The position numbers and the translations under genes are program-made. DNA of 64,000 nucleotides from Haliotis asinina (lineage: Eukaryota; Mollusca; Gastropoda; Lepetellida; Haliotidae), in NCBI RefSeq assembly GCF_037392515.1, contig NC_090290.1:37082753-37146752 (forward strand). The letters run 5' to 3'. The first letter of the stretch is position 1; each line of letters starts with the position of its first letter. The notes beneath the pieces were generated by a model. That model saw only the letters and a program-made list of their open reading frames with translations. It made no database searches and had not been told where the DNA came from. Of the stretch, positions 10,250 through 21,003 are shown one piece after another.

Positions 10250-10258
10250 GAATATATG

Positions 10259-10500
10259 TAATGTTTCTAGAGCTACTTTAAGGCCATATTCAATATAATT
10301 GAGTATCATCAGCATATTGTCCCAATTTATGTTCTTCCTTATTTAGTTTAATACTTTTGATACCGTTGTTGTCCCTTATCATAGTACCTAGAATTTCTGC
10401 AACTATAATGAAAAGACATGGCGATATTGGGTCGCCCTGTCTACAACCCCGTGTATTGGGGAAAACGGACTTTGTTATACTGTTATACAACTCATTTTAT
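10259..10500 (-). pseudogene. LINE reverse transcriptase core, L1/Tx1-like, decayed
   Basis: The minus strand reads PNTRGCRQGDPISPCLFIIV, then AEILGTMIRDN, then QYADDTQLY, followed by a stop. GCRQGDP and the YADD active site (two catalytic Asp) are reverse transcriptase motifs. The spacing and the AEIL text are those of L1-clade ORF2. After a -1 type frame slip, the frame EYGLKVALETL continues the ORF2 pattern up to the foldback transposon inserted at 10249. Sequence upstream of about 10500 is no longer readable as LINE. Confidence 0.8.
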
Positions 10501-10621
10501 GCCCAGTTCCTTCCAGACTGGACAAAACGTCTGCAGAACTACATCAATTCCTCATTTACATATGTCAATAGTAACAAAAACATATCCGCGTTTTACGTAT
10601 TGGAGTTGGTTGGCTGGTTTC

Positions 10622-10772
10622 TTGTTTACGCCCTACTCTGCAACATTCCAGCTCTACGGTGGCGGTCTGAAAATAATCAAGTCTAGATCAGGCAGTCTAG
10701 TGGTCATCATCATGAGCACCTTGCTACACGATAGAAATACGATGACATGTGTCTACGGGTCTGACCACCAGA
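10622..10772 (-). mobile_element. SINE-B, 3' two-thirds
   Basis: GTTTACGCCCTACTCTGCAACATTCCAGC, then AATCAAGTCTAGATCAGGCAG and CGATGACATGTGTCTACGGG. Lies about 70 bp inside the intron after gene 2 exon 1. Confidence 0.75.
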
Positions 10773-10840
10773 CACCTGGATCATATCAACATATATCACG
10801 GAACATATCAATTTCGATAGGCGATTCAACAATGACTTAC

Positions 10841-10922
10841 CTACTCCACCGCCGACATCATTCACAACCAGTCCAAGACACAGGAGCACGAATACCAGTT
10901 TGACAGACATACCACTTTCCAT
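10841..10922 (-). CDS. Gene 2 exon 1: signal peptide of a small secreted protein
   Basis: An ATG at 10922 opens 27 codons plus one base, ending at a consensus GTAAGT donor (phase 1). The product begins MESGMSVKLVFVLLCLGLVV: a Lys followed by an uninterrupted hydrophobic core, then a Gly-rich end. This is a signal-peptide organisation. A second in-frame Met at 10910 would shorten the n-region and may be the real start. An acceptor-like TTTCAG ends right at the first ATG, so a 5'-UTR intron is possible. The downstream intron holds a SINE-B copy, a decayed LINE and a transposon. The family is not recognised. Confidence 0.5.
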
Positions 10923-11047
10923 CTGAAATCATTAGGACATGCATGCACACCGGTTTTCACGGTGGAAATTGTTTCCAGGTATCAGCACTTTCTTCGCACA
11001 TATGATCGTTCCTGTTTAATGCTTTTGTCAGACATCACCGTGTCACA

Positions 11048-11192
11048 GGGGGTAGCCTTGAGGTTAAAGCGTTCGCTCGTCACGCCGAACACCAAGGTTC
11101 GATGCCACACATGGGTTCAATGTGTGAAGTTCATTTCTGGTGTCCCTTACTGGATTATTGCCAAATGCGACGTAAAACCATACTAACTCACC
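11048..11192 (+). mobile_element. SINE-A, full length
   Basis: GGGGGTAGCCTTGAGGTTAAAG, TTCGCTCGTCACGCCGAA, GGTTCGATGCCACACATGG and a degraded tail CATACTAACTCACC. Confidence 0.85.
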
Positions 11193-11604
11193 GTGTCATG
11201 CACGTGTAGCATGCCACTCGTGCATTCTGAAAAAGGCATCTATAGTGAACAATATTGCGTTGCAGTATTTCTGAAACATGTTTTTTTTAAGATCCTCAAC
11301 GCGATTACACATATATATATATACACTTCAGATAACTGGACTCTAGGCCATGTGGCCATTCTATAAAATAGATAGACTGACTAATACATCAGTTTTGATA
11401 TACAAAATGATTTACAAGATGACGTATGACATAACTGTACTCACCCGACAAAGACGTTCTACAAGAAGAATACACCAGTAAATAGAAAGTGCATGTATTA
11501 CTTACTGTATATCTGTATATATATATACGTCCTATTTAAAATGCACCTGGTTCCTTCGATCGATCTGAGCAGATATGTTCAAGCAATGAGTTAGGTCTCT
11601 TACA

Positions 11605-11621
11605 TCAATACATACATACAT

Positions 11622-11692
<71 letters not shown>

Positions 11693-11721
11693 TACATACA
11701 TACATACATACATACATACAT
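11605..11721. repeat. Compound microsatellite (ACAT)n(AC)n(ACAT)n
   Basis: A central AC tract is flanked symmetrically by ACAT repeats. Confidence 0.97.
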
Positions 11722-11759
11722 CTATTTTGCATTTCAGGTGAATAAAGTATTCCATATCT

Positions 11760-12215
11760 AGGTACAAATTAATAATTCATAATGTCACTATACATTAGAT
11801 GCTTTACCAGTGTTCAAATGCCAAATGGAATATATTTCGTTTCATGATCAAGAGATTTTTCACGAGCAAAGAAATGGTCCTTGCGTGAAAGGACGGTTTT
11901 GTTGTTTTGTATCTTCAGTGACATTGAGTGACAGGCATTTTAATTCTGAGTATGGTTTAGATTTGGTCATAGACTATTATTAATTGTGCATCTGAAGATT
12001 TCCTCTAGCACTCTGCAGGTACAGTCCCAGTATGATGAAGATTAGACAGCAGATGTTGGAGGGTCGATAAACACATCAATAGTTGTGAGTGTTACAACAG
12101 ATGCGTATTGACTTGGGTGGTGTTTAGAGTGGTAATAAGTACCTTTATGGCCACTCCTTATGTTGGAAAAGCATGCTAATATAGACATGCATTCCAGCAC
12201 CCACATGTTTCTATG
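11760..12215. other. Unassigned spacer
   Basis: No supported feature. Confidence 0.5.
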
Positions 12216-12221
12216 ACGCGG

Positions 12222-12500
12222 ATCCGGGTTAGAATTGATTTTTCAGTAGCCCATGCTTACCTTAACCAGTGAAGATCTGGGTTAGCTTTGAACTTCAGTA
12301 GCCCATGCTTATCTTAACCACTGAAGATCTGCATTAGAGTTGATCTTCAGTAGCCCATGCTTACCTTAACCAGTGATGATCTAGGTTAGAAACTGGTCTT
12401 CAGTAGCCCATGCTTGTCTCAACCCGTGAAGAGAATTAATCTTCAGTAGTCAATCCTTTAGAATTGATCTTCAGTAACCCATGATTTAGAATTGATCTGC
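12222..12500 (+). repeat. ~52-bp tandem array derived from the 5' end of SINE-B
   Basis: At least four units (start points 12222, 12275, 12327, 12379; spacing 53, 52, 52) of GGGTTAGAATTGATCTTCAG + TAGCCCATGCTTACCTTAACCAGTGAAGATCT, then shortened units. The unit is the SINE-B head, and the array runs directly into one SINE-B body. Confidence 0.85.
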
Positions 12501-12707
12501 AATAGCCCATGCTTGTCGTAATAGGCGACTAACCGAATCGGGTCGTCAGACTCGCTGACTTGGTTGGCACACGTCATCGTAGATCGACTGCGTAGACAGA
12601 TGCTCATGATGCCGATCACTGGATTGTCTGGTCTACACCCGATTATATACAAACCGCCGCCATATAGCTGGAATATTGCTGAGCCCATACGTAAACATAC
12701 GTAAAAC
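12500..12707 (+). mobile_element. SINE-B body continuing from the tandem head array
   Basis: CATGCTTGTCGTAATAGGCGAC, GGGTCGTCAGACTCGCTGAC, CCATATAGCTGGAATATTGCTG, then a disordered tail with CATACGTAAA repeated. Confidence 0.85.
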
Positions 12708-12752
12708 AACACAGTACAGTGCTGGTCAAATGCATCGGTCCGGGTCCGGCTT

Positions 12753-12830
12753 CGGGTACAATGCGTGAAGCCCATCTGGTGTGCCCTCCGCCGTGATATT
12801 GCCGACATATAATTGTTAAAACTCACTAAC
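12753..12830 (+). mobile_element. SINE-A 3' half
   Basis: GGGTACAATGCGTGAAGCCC, GCCGTGATATTGCC, then AAACTCACTAAC. Confidence 0.75.
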
Positions 12831-13084
12831 TGCCGTGGGAACATTGAACTGCCATTAAGTGAGTAAGTTACCTGGGTTCAATCCAGGACGGAATCATGGG
12901 TGCTGTCTTGATGTGTTAGAAGTCAGAAATGATGCAGTCTTTACCAAGTCTTTTAAACCCAGGAGAGCGGTTCTGTTGCCAACAAACATAAAGCCGTTAG
13001 TATTTTCTATTTCTAAAGTGATGGTGAAAAGTGAAAGTACAAACGTTACATAATCTTAAAGCTAGTCATTTACCCCATGCACAA

Positions 13085-13226
13085 TGAAGAAGGCAAGACA
13101 GACAAGACACGCACTAAAAGATAGAGAGACTGACACACACGCAGACAGACAGACTTACATACACACACAGACAGACACACGCAGAAGCAGATATGGACAG
13201 TGAGAAAGTGAAGAAGGTGGGGAAGA
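13085..13226. repeat. CA/GA-rich low-complexity tract
   Basis: Degenerate CAGACA and ACACAC repeats with no fixed period. The long minus-strand ORF over it is an artefact. Confidence 0.8.
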
Positions 13227-13227
13227 G

Positions 13228-13390
13228 AGTGAGTGAGTAGGTTTAGTTTTCCGCCGCACTCAGCAATATTCCAGGTATTTGGCGGAGGTCTGTGAATAAT
13301 CGAGTCTGGACCAGACAATCCAGTGAGCAACAACATGAGCATCGATGTGCGCAATTGGGAACCGATGACATGTGTCAACCAAGTCAGTTG
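13228..13390 (-). mobile_element. SINE-B, truncated
   Basis: GTGAGTGAGTAGGTTTAGTT to CATGTGTCAACCAAGTCAGT. The 5' third is missing. Confidence 0.88.
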
Positions 13391-13645
13391 TAGAATGGCT
13401 CCTTCCAGTTGTCGTTTGGGGTATGGTGGGGTGGCGTGGGGGATAAGCAAAGTGTCAGTTATTTGTAAAAATTGACGTTTACCTTCGAAGCGCTCATAAA
13501 ATGCCCAGCAGTTATACACATCTCATGAAAAGAGCCAGAGCCATCATTTATTTTGGACTGCAAAAAAATTAAAAAGAGATTGGTGACAACTGTTGAAAAG
13601 TATTTGGTTCCCATCAAAGATTACGGTTTCAGATTTAAACATAAG

Positions 13646-13648
<3 letters not shown>

Positions 13649-13674
<26 letters not shown>
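13649..13674. repeat. (TA)n microsatellite
   Basis: About 13 TA units. Confidence 0.95.
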
Positions 13675-13677
<3 letters not shown>

Positions 13678-13955
13678 ATATGTGATGGAAAGAAGATTGT
13701 CTAGTAGTTTTTTGGAGAGTGGAAATGTTGGCCAGTGGAGGTTGTTTTGAGTCGCGGCAAATATGTAGTTTATAGTTATAGTTAGCCAAACAAGTCTTCA
13801 AAATCTGCTGCGTGTAGAAATTAGAACGCACGACGATTAACGACCGAACAACGCCTTTGATTCCGTAGACGTTGGGAATCAACTTTGTGGGCTGGTATTC
13901 ACTTGGAAGAAAACATGTATGTGCTTAAGGCCCTTGTCCTCAAAATGATTTGTCT

Positions 13956-14016
13956 TACGCACACGCACACGCACACGCGCACGCACACACGCACACGCAC
14001 ACACGCACACACACAC
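13956..14016. repeat. CA/CG-rich microsatellite
   Basis: (ACGCAC)-type hexamers grading into (AC)n. Confidence 0.92.
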
Positions 14017-14177
14017 TGGCACATTAAAACATACACTCACTTTGTCTCAGTGAGTGGATGAATAAACGGGTGGCAAATCATACGAGCATGTGTGTGCTGT
14101 CGTTATGACGCAGCCGGGATCAATCCAGCTACTTCACCTGGTACGTCGTGGCACACCGCTGTCAGATGGGTACTACG

Positions 14178-14240
14178 TGTCACCAACCATGATATTGCTG
14201 GATTTTTGCTAAAACCCGACTCACTCACTCGCTCACTAAC
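14178..14240 (+). mobile_element. SINE-A tail fragment
   Basis: GTCACCAACCATGATATTGCTGG then CGACTCACTCACTCGCTCAC. Confidence 0.6.
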
Positions 14241-14396
14241 TCTATTCAGCGCAGTGTCAAGTCTAAATCAGTAGAAGTTTGTATATTCAAGCGCAAAGTT
14301 CCGTCAATTACGTTGCTTACGAGCAGGAAGAGATACGACAATGCTTACACATTGTTTCTTCCAAAATGCAAGTGTGTTGGACTTCCAAAATAAAAA

Positions 14397-14657
14397 ACCC
14401 GTGAAGGTCCCGGGGTAGAATAGGTCTTCTGCAAACCATGCTTGCCATAAAAGGCGACTATGCTTGTCGTAAGAGGCAACTAACGGGATCGGGTGGTCAG
14501 GCTCGCTGACTTGGTTGACGCATGTCATCGGTTCCCAATTGCGCAGATCGATGCTCATGTTGTTGGTCACTGGATTGTGTAGTCCAGACTCGATTATTTA
14601 CAGACCGCCTCCATTAGCTGGACTATTGCTGAATGCGGCGTAAAACTGAACTCACTC
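14397..14657 (+). mobile_element. SINE-B, full length
   Basis: Begins ACCCGTGAAGGTCCCGGGG and ends GAACTCACTC. A 9-bp AAAATAAAA occurs on both sides (14387-14395 and 14659-14667), a likely target-site duplication. Confidence 0.93.
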
Positions 14658-14947
14658 AAAAATAAAACCTTGTCTGTACAACAGTGATGGGACGCCAAGC
14701 AGACGTGATAACATTATAGGGATGTGACAATGTTATGTCTCTTGGGATCTTGCTTTGAAAGTTCAAAAGTTTGCAATTACATCCGCCCTGAATACATGGT
14801 GCACTTGGGACAAGACATTTGTAAACCTGGCCCGTCCACCGAGTCTCATGGTGAATGAGTGAGTGACAAACCACATACTGTTTCAGTGAGTCATTAAAAA
14901 ATCATATACTTAATTTTTAAATGTATAAAGATTTAACACATGTCCTC

Positions 14948-15040
14948 TTAACCCATAAAACACTGGATTGTCTGGTCCACATTCGATTATTTATAGACTG
15001 CCATATTAATGGAATACTGTTGAACGCGTCGTTAAACAAC
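14948..15040 (+). mobile_element. SINE-B tail fragment
   Basis: CACTGGATTGTCTGGTCCACATTCGATTATTTATAGACTG, then a decayed tail with (AAC)n. Confidence 0.7.
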
Positions 15041-15308
15041 AACAACAACATCAACCAAAATACAAGTTTACTCAACAAATTTTGTTTTTGCTGATGAAAT
15101 ACAATTAAGTCAATAAATTCCATATTCCAGTGAGCCTTAAAGTATGCATGAAGGCATCACAACCAAAACATGATGTTAAATACTCAAATGATTGATTTGA
15201 TTTTGTCCTCTGAACGTGTCGTGTAATGTGCAGGTATTTAACATACTATGCCTGTACGGATGTTGCATCACCTCTGCATTGTCCGTGTGCTTTGAGCGAG
15301 CGAGAAAA

Positions 15309-15456
15309 TTTAGGTTTACGCCACTTTTAACAATATTGCAACAATATCACGGCAGGGGACGCCAGGAATACGCTTCAGATATTGCACCCGTTTGGGGAAT
15401 CTAACCCGTGTTTTGAGCGTGACGGGTGAACGCTTTAACCACTAGGCCCTGTGTGG
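15309..15456 (-). mobile_element. SINE-A, full length
   Basis: TTTACGCCACTTTTAACAATATTGC to CGCTTTAACCACTAGGC. Confidence 0.85.
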
Positions 15457-15661
15457 TTTTAAGGGTGCAATGGTTGAAAACCATAATGTTCTCAGCGGCG
15501 GTACGCTTTGTACCCTGTTCTTGAGTCTACGGTCAGCTTGTCTACAACGTTAAAATGTCCTGTCTGCTTTACATAAATGGATATATGTCAAACTGTTACA
15601 TTACCCTGAATTGGGAGAGTTAAAGAGACACCGCAAAGACTGTCCGACTTGTGGCAATTAT

Positions 15662-15662
<1 letters not shown>

Positions 15663-15694
<32 letters not shown>
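15663..15694. repeat. (GA)n microsatellite
   Basis: Sixteen GA units. Confidence 0.96.
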
Positions 15695-15696
<2 letters not shown>

Positions 15697-15699
15697 CAA

Positions 15700-16878
15700 A
15701 TTGTGAATAAGTATAGGTAAGAGTTCCTTCTGTTCGCCTAAACTAGTATTCATTCTTCCGCGGTTTAACAGAGATGACACTAAGCAGTTCAACCCTATAT
15801 ATAGCACTTTATTTTGGGGCTTCTAGTAATTTTTGTGAGTCTTCTAGTAATGGTTGTGGTGGGTTTTGTTATTATTCTACTAGGTTGATCAATTGTCAAT
15901 TTATGAATTTTACTTGAGACAGGGGAACAGTCGTGCTCCTTGAAATTGTCCGGATTAACGAATTTCCGGATATCTGAACCATGGACCATATGTACATGTA
16001 CAAAGACATACGAAAAAAAACAAACAACAAAAACGCGTACACAATAGGCCTCGGGTGTAACCTTTATTGATTGGTAACACATCAACAAGCACTTGCTGCT
16101 TCACCTTCATATTTTCTGCTCGATACTGTGTCTAGACTTGAACCATGTTAACCAGCCACGAGAATAAGCGAATTATGTGATACCCATGCTATCGCCAAAA
16201 GTTCGTGCTTTTTCAATTAACATTTCGTCATTGATGGGCAAATTGACACACCTCAATATTAACTCAGTGTCACCTTGCTAATTACAGGTAGTTAATCATC
16301 TCACGCTTCAAAGACTGCTGACTTCAAAGACTCTTAGGGCACACAAGTCCAATTGGTATTTGCGAGTGTAAACATACAGGTGCTCTTCCATCCGGATATA
16401 CGAGACAAAAATGCATATAATTTAGCGTTTTGTATGTGAAAATGACCGTCCGGTTACAGAGACCGGATTTCCGAATGAGTGAATAAACAATTCATAGTTA
16501 AAAGTTTCCTACTGCAAGTTTCCTTCTGGCGAGCAGCATGAATTCGTCCAGGGTACATGATTGGATCTGTACAACGATAAATTTGATACATATTAAATTC
16601 ATCAACCTTATTAGACGCAATGAGAACGCTATTATTTTTGACTGTGTTTAGGATTGTGCTTGATTGTTCGACTCGGATGTTATTAAATCTAGAGAGTACT
16701 CTCTGCTGACCATCAATATCATGAGCCGCATCCAGTATTTCTAGTCTCATCTTAACACAGGTCGTGTGTGTAATAGGAAGAGAATAACATACGGTGTTTT
16801 GTAGTAATCTTGTTGGCTTCAGGTCGTGCTAAACCTTTAATACACATGACATCACATCGGGGTTTTGTCTTTGCACTA
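15700..16878. other. Unassigned spacer
   Basis: No recognisable gene or repeat, apart from an (ATA)n patch at 16879-16901 just beyond it. Confidence 0.5.
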
Positions 16879-16900
16879 TAATAATAATATAATAATATTA

Positions 16901-18032
16901 TAGGCGCACTATTGCTGACTGCATGGTTTCCTATTGTGGGTGTAGGATTGTTCAGTACTGGCCTTCCTACTGTATGGGAACTATTGCTGGGTACGGGTCT
17001 TCCTACTGTAGGTGTACTATTGCTCACTTCCCATTGGCCTTCCTATTGTATGTGTAGCATTGCTCACTTCAGGCCTTCCTACTGTAGGTACACTATTGCA
17101 GAGTACAGACCTTCCTATTGTAGGTACACTATTGCTGAGTACAGACCTTCCTATTGTAGGTACACTATTGCTGAGTACAGACCTTATTATTGTAGGTGCG
17201 CTATGGCTGTGTACAGACCTTCCTATTGTAGATACGCTATTGCTGAGTACAGACCTTCCTATTGTATGTACACTATTGCTGAGTACAGACCTTCCTACTG
17301 TAGGTGCACTATTGCTGAGTACAGACCTTCCTATTGTATGTGTAGCATAGCTCACTTCAGGCCTTCATATTGTAGATATACTATTGCTGAGTACAGACCT
17401 TCCTATTGTATGTACACTATTGCAGAGTACAGACCTTCCTATTGTAGGTGTACTATTGCTGAGTACAGACCTTCCTATTGTATGTGTAGCATTGCTTACT
17501 TCAGGCCTTCCTATTGTAGGTACACTGTTGCTGAGTACAGATCTTCCTATTGTATGTGTAGCATAGCTCACTTCAGACCTTCCTATTGTAGGTGCACTGT
17601 TGCTGAGTACAGGCCTTCCTATTGTATGTACTCTATTGCTGAGTACAGACCTTCCTATTGTAGGTGTAGCATTGCTCACTTCAGACCTTCCTATTGTAGG
17701 TATACTGTTGCTGAGTACAGACCTTCCTATTGTAGGTGTACTGTTGCTGAGAACAGACCTTCCTCTTGTAGGTACACTATTGCTGAGTACAGACCTTCCT
17801 ATTGTAGGTGTAGCATTGCTGAGTACAGACCTTCCTATTGTAGGTACACTACTGCTGAGTAGAGACCTTCCCATTGTAGGTACACTACTGCTGAGTAGAG
17901 ACCTTAACATTGTAGGTGTACTATTGCTGAGCAGAGACCCTCCTATTGTAGGTGTACTCTCATATTCTAGGTGTCCTGTTGTTCACTACAGGCTTTCCCA
18001 TTGTAGGTGCACTATTGCTGAGTACAGGCTTT
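16901..18032 (+). repeat. 36-bp minisatellite, about 31 units
   Basis: Unit TTGCTGAGTACAGACCTTCC + TATTGTAGGTACACTA. The period is a multiple of three and stop codons are rare, so several frames stay open: 12-residue repeats YRPSYCRYTIAE in one plus frame, STDLPIVGTLLL in another, SVPTIGRSVLSN on the minus strand. A second unit type containing AGCATTGCTCACTTCAGGCC recurs every few units. There is no start context or splice site, so I treat it as non-coding. Confidence 0.95.
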
Positions 18033-18039
18033 TCCACCC

Positions 18040-18725
18040 ACTAGGGCATTGTTCTGACCTCAACAAATAATATGTCTGTCAGTTTCTAAATTGTCTAACA
18101 CCAGACTGATAAATATACTTGTCTGGAAAAAGTATATCTACTTGGCGAGCCAAAAAGTCGACATGATGTCAACATTGTAACTGACAGAAAAGACCATAAA
18201 TTATACTATCTACTCATATTAACAATACAATATCTTTTGATGAAGATACTCAACTCTCAGTACCTGACAACACAAGTCCTGGTTATTAGGGCAGTAGGAG
18301 TAGATGTCAGTTGTTGGTATCACAAGAACATCCCTAATGACGCCACATTCTATTCTTCACGTGGCTTACATTACATAAGCTATATATCCTATTTATAACT
18401 GTCAGTAATTTCACAATCTTCTGAAATCACGCTCCCTTCCTTATTGATTTGATTAATTTGTCCAAATATATTGGAAACCGGCGATTATCTGTACAAGTAA
18501 CGGTTAATGAAGAATTGAAATGAAACACGTGACTTGCGTTAACCCAATATCGCAGGCACTTTGGCGAGAGATGGATTGTTAAAGGGAGTATAGCCATGTT
18601 TGCATATTCCTTGAGTTAAGTTATGCATCTATATCTTCACAGTGCTGGCAAGATAAATAAAATTACAATATAAAATAATAATCATATTTTATAAATTATC
18701 ATGTCCATCAGCACAGCCATGTACG
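18040..18725. other. Unassigned spacer
   Basis: AT-rich; no supported feature. Confidence 0.5.
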
Positions 18726-18727
18726 GG

Positions 18728-18826
18728 GCCTCCTTTCACAAAGCACTAAGATAACGTAAGTGGAATGTTAGTGAATGAGAGTTAAGATTAACCTTAGTAA
18801 AGGCTGCTTCATGAAGGGACCCCCTG
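18728..18826. mobile_element. Short palindromic element
   Basis: GGGGCCTCCTTTCACAAAGC opens and GCTTCATGAAGGGACCCC closes; an imperfect inverted repeat about 100 bp long. The same type occurs at 55843-55922. Confidence 0.45.
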
Positions 18827-18829
18827 GTC

Positions 18830-19127
18830 AGCTGCGTGTACCATCGTCTGAGAGTATTCCTGTTTGGCCACTGAAGTTTAACAGGTGCAAAACGAAGCAC
18901 ATTCTCCGTTTGTTAATATTTTATTGTTAATATTTGTTAATAGTATAATGTTATTTAGTTAATATGCTCAGCAGTTCTGTTAAATATGTTCACTTAACTA
19001 GCTGTTAGTCTACGTCCAGGGCTGCCTGACAGTCAATAGCGTATGAATTCTTGTTGTAAGAGGAGCTTGACCCTCGAATAGAAGTGGGTTGACAATCACT
19101 TCTGCGAGGCTGCCTGGTCGTTGCTGC
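18830..19127. other. Unassigned spacer
   Basis: Includes a TTGTTAATATTT repeat at 18910-18960; otherwise nothing seen. Confidence 0.45.
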
Positions 19128-19137
19128 ACTTCTATGT

Positions 19138-19292
19138 AGTGGGTGTGTGAGTGAATTTAGTTTTACGCCGCTTTTAGCAATATTCCAGCAGTATCACGGC
19201 GGGGGACGCCATGACACCCATGCGGGGAAGCGAACCTGGGTCTTCGGCGTGACGAGCGAAGGCTTTAATTACTAGGCTATTCCACCTCTCCT
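19138..19292 (-). mobile_element. SINE-A, full length
   Basis: Flanked by a perfect 10-bp duplication ACTTCTATGT (19128-19137 and 19293-19302). Confidence 0.93.
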
Positions 19293-19467
19293 ACTTCTAT
19301 GTTATCATGTAAGGCGACGCTGAATATAGTGTTGTGGTCCCCCGATGGTCTTCTGTATTTGTAGAAATCCAGTGTAAAAACCGGGATACAGTGCTGAATG
19401 ACATTTCTCATGAAATACAAAGTTAGTCCATGGAAGAACCTTGTTCCTCTATTTTCTTAGACTGACG

Positions 19468-19808
19468 ACCTGTGAAGGTCCCGGGGTAGAATAGGCCTTC
19501 AGCGACCCATGCTTGCCATAAAAGGCAACTATGCTTGTCGTAAGAGGCGACTAACGGGATTGGTTGGTCAGGCTCGCTGACTTGGTTGACGCATGTCATA
19601 GGTTCCCAATTGCCCAGATCGATGCTCATGTTGTTGGTCACTAGACTGTCTGGTCCAGACTCGATTATTTACAGACTGTCACCGTATATGGTTGACTGAC
19701 ACACTCACCATATTAACGCTCATGCTTTTGATCATGCGCTTATTTACAGACCGCCGCCATATAACTGATATATTACTGAGTGCGGCGTAAAACTAAACTC
19801 ATTCACTT
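19468..19808 (+). mobile_element. SINE-B with a duplicated tail
   Basis: A full 5' part and a first tail to about 19707, then a second partial tail (CGCTTATTTACAGACCGCCGCC to CTAAACTCATTCACTTAC). It looks like one copy joined to the 3' end of another. Confidence 0.85.
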
Positions 19809-19871
19809 ACTCTGAAATAGACTGCTAGACTTCATCATTTCTTAATCGTTATAGAATCAATTATTTCATTT

Positions 19872-19966
19872 TGCCGAAGACCCGGGTTCGACCAGTCCAT
19901 TTCTGGTGTCCCGCGCCGTGACATTGCATGAATAGTGCTAAAAGCGCTCGTTCAGTTCATTCTTCA
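19872..19966 (+). mobile_element. SINE-A, partial
   Basis: GCCGAAGACCCGGGTTCGA then CCATTTCTGGTGTCCCGCGCCGTG. The head is truncated. Confidence 0.75.
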
Positions 19967-20170
19967 CAGAACCAAATTCCTGGTAATGCCATGAAGATTA
20001 GATTCCAGTAAAATGTAGGTTTCAATAGATGTCCACGTGCCGTCGTTTCCGATTGATTTTGAGATTAGGGCGGCTCCACACCCGTTAGAATACACAAAAA
20101 AAATGTTGTTATTATTGATTGTATTTCCAATTTCCCTGATGTGAATATACCACTTTGTTTGTCTGTTGTT
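19964..20170 (-). CDS. Protein-like ORF abutting a SINE-B tail, unknown
   Basis: The minus-strand frame reads TKWYIHIREIGNTINNNN and later GCGAALISKSIGNDGTW before a stop at 19964. It begins just where the tail of the SINE-B copy at 20181-20300 ends, and an AG (CAACAACAG) could act as acceptor. No family is recognised, and a chance ORF is quite possible. Confidence 0.2.
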   Translation of the reverse strand, partial: NNRQTKWYIHIREIGNTINNNNIFFVYSNGCGAALISKSIGNDGTWTSIETYILLESNLHGITRNLVL

Positions 20171-20180
20171 GAGCGCTGCT

Positions 20181-20300
20181 CTCACCAATATTCCATCGAT
20201 ATGACAGCGGTTTGTAAATAATCGAGTCTAGACCAGCCAATCCAGTGATTGACATCATGAGCAACTAGGATACGATTACCTGGATTCACCAAGCTAGTGA
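20181..20300 (-). mobile_element. SINE-B, 3' half
   Basis: CTCACCAATATTCCATCGATATG, GTAAATAATCGAGTCTAGACCAG. Confidence 0.75.
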
Positions 20301-21000
20301 ATCTACCAACAGTACCCGGTCAGATGTATTCATTGAGTTATTTCTGAGCCTATGACTCTTCTTGATTACACGCTTCGTTGTAGGAAATATTGATACGGCG
20401 TCTGAAAAGTAGACGCATTAACTGTCAATTCTAATTTTAATATTTACAGACATTTACTGATTTGTTTAAATATTAGTATGGGTTACCTCACACGATAGTT
20501 ACGATAAAACTTGTCACATATAACTTCATGTATTTATGTGTCGGGAATTTATATGTACGTTTCACAAAATCATCACATCGGTATTGTGTTGTTTGTAAAC
20601 TGTCATTAATACTGCCAATAAAGAGGGTATAAGTTTACAAATGTCGGTGCTGGTATCATTACCGTTATCCCGATGGGTTTCTGAAAAATAATTATGTCTC
20701 CCTCGTTTGGGAAATACCTCTGCTTCTCCTTCTATGTCGTACTCATATTAATATTCTTCTAATTTCATTTCGAAGAAACAGATATTCAAAACCTGAAACT
20801 CTAGCCTTGTGATTACTTATTTCATTACATATATTACTGATACAAAATATACGCCAATATTTAGTTACTTGTAAACACTTATATATTCCTATATTTGATG
20901 AGATTTGATTCAGACAGGATCTAATTTGGGCAACAGGACAGAAGTAGCCTGGCGTATGTTAATGCCACGGTGTATATGGCCAGTGTGATTCTCATGTAAC
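20301..21000. other. Unassigned AT-rich spacer
   Basis: No supported feature. Confidence 0.5.
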
Positions 21001-21003
21001 GTT

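Noticed and set aside
11532..11732. Minus-strand ORF with CVCVCV and MYVC repeats
   Set aside because: Translation of an (AC)n/(ACAT)n microsatellite.
13070..13519. 149-codon minus ORF
   Set aside because: Runs through a SINE-B copy and a CA/GA-rich tract; no independent coding evidence.
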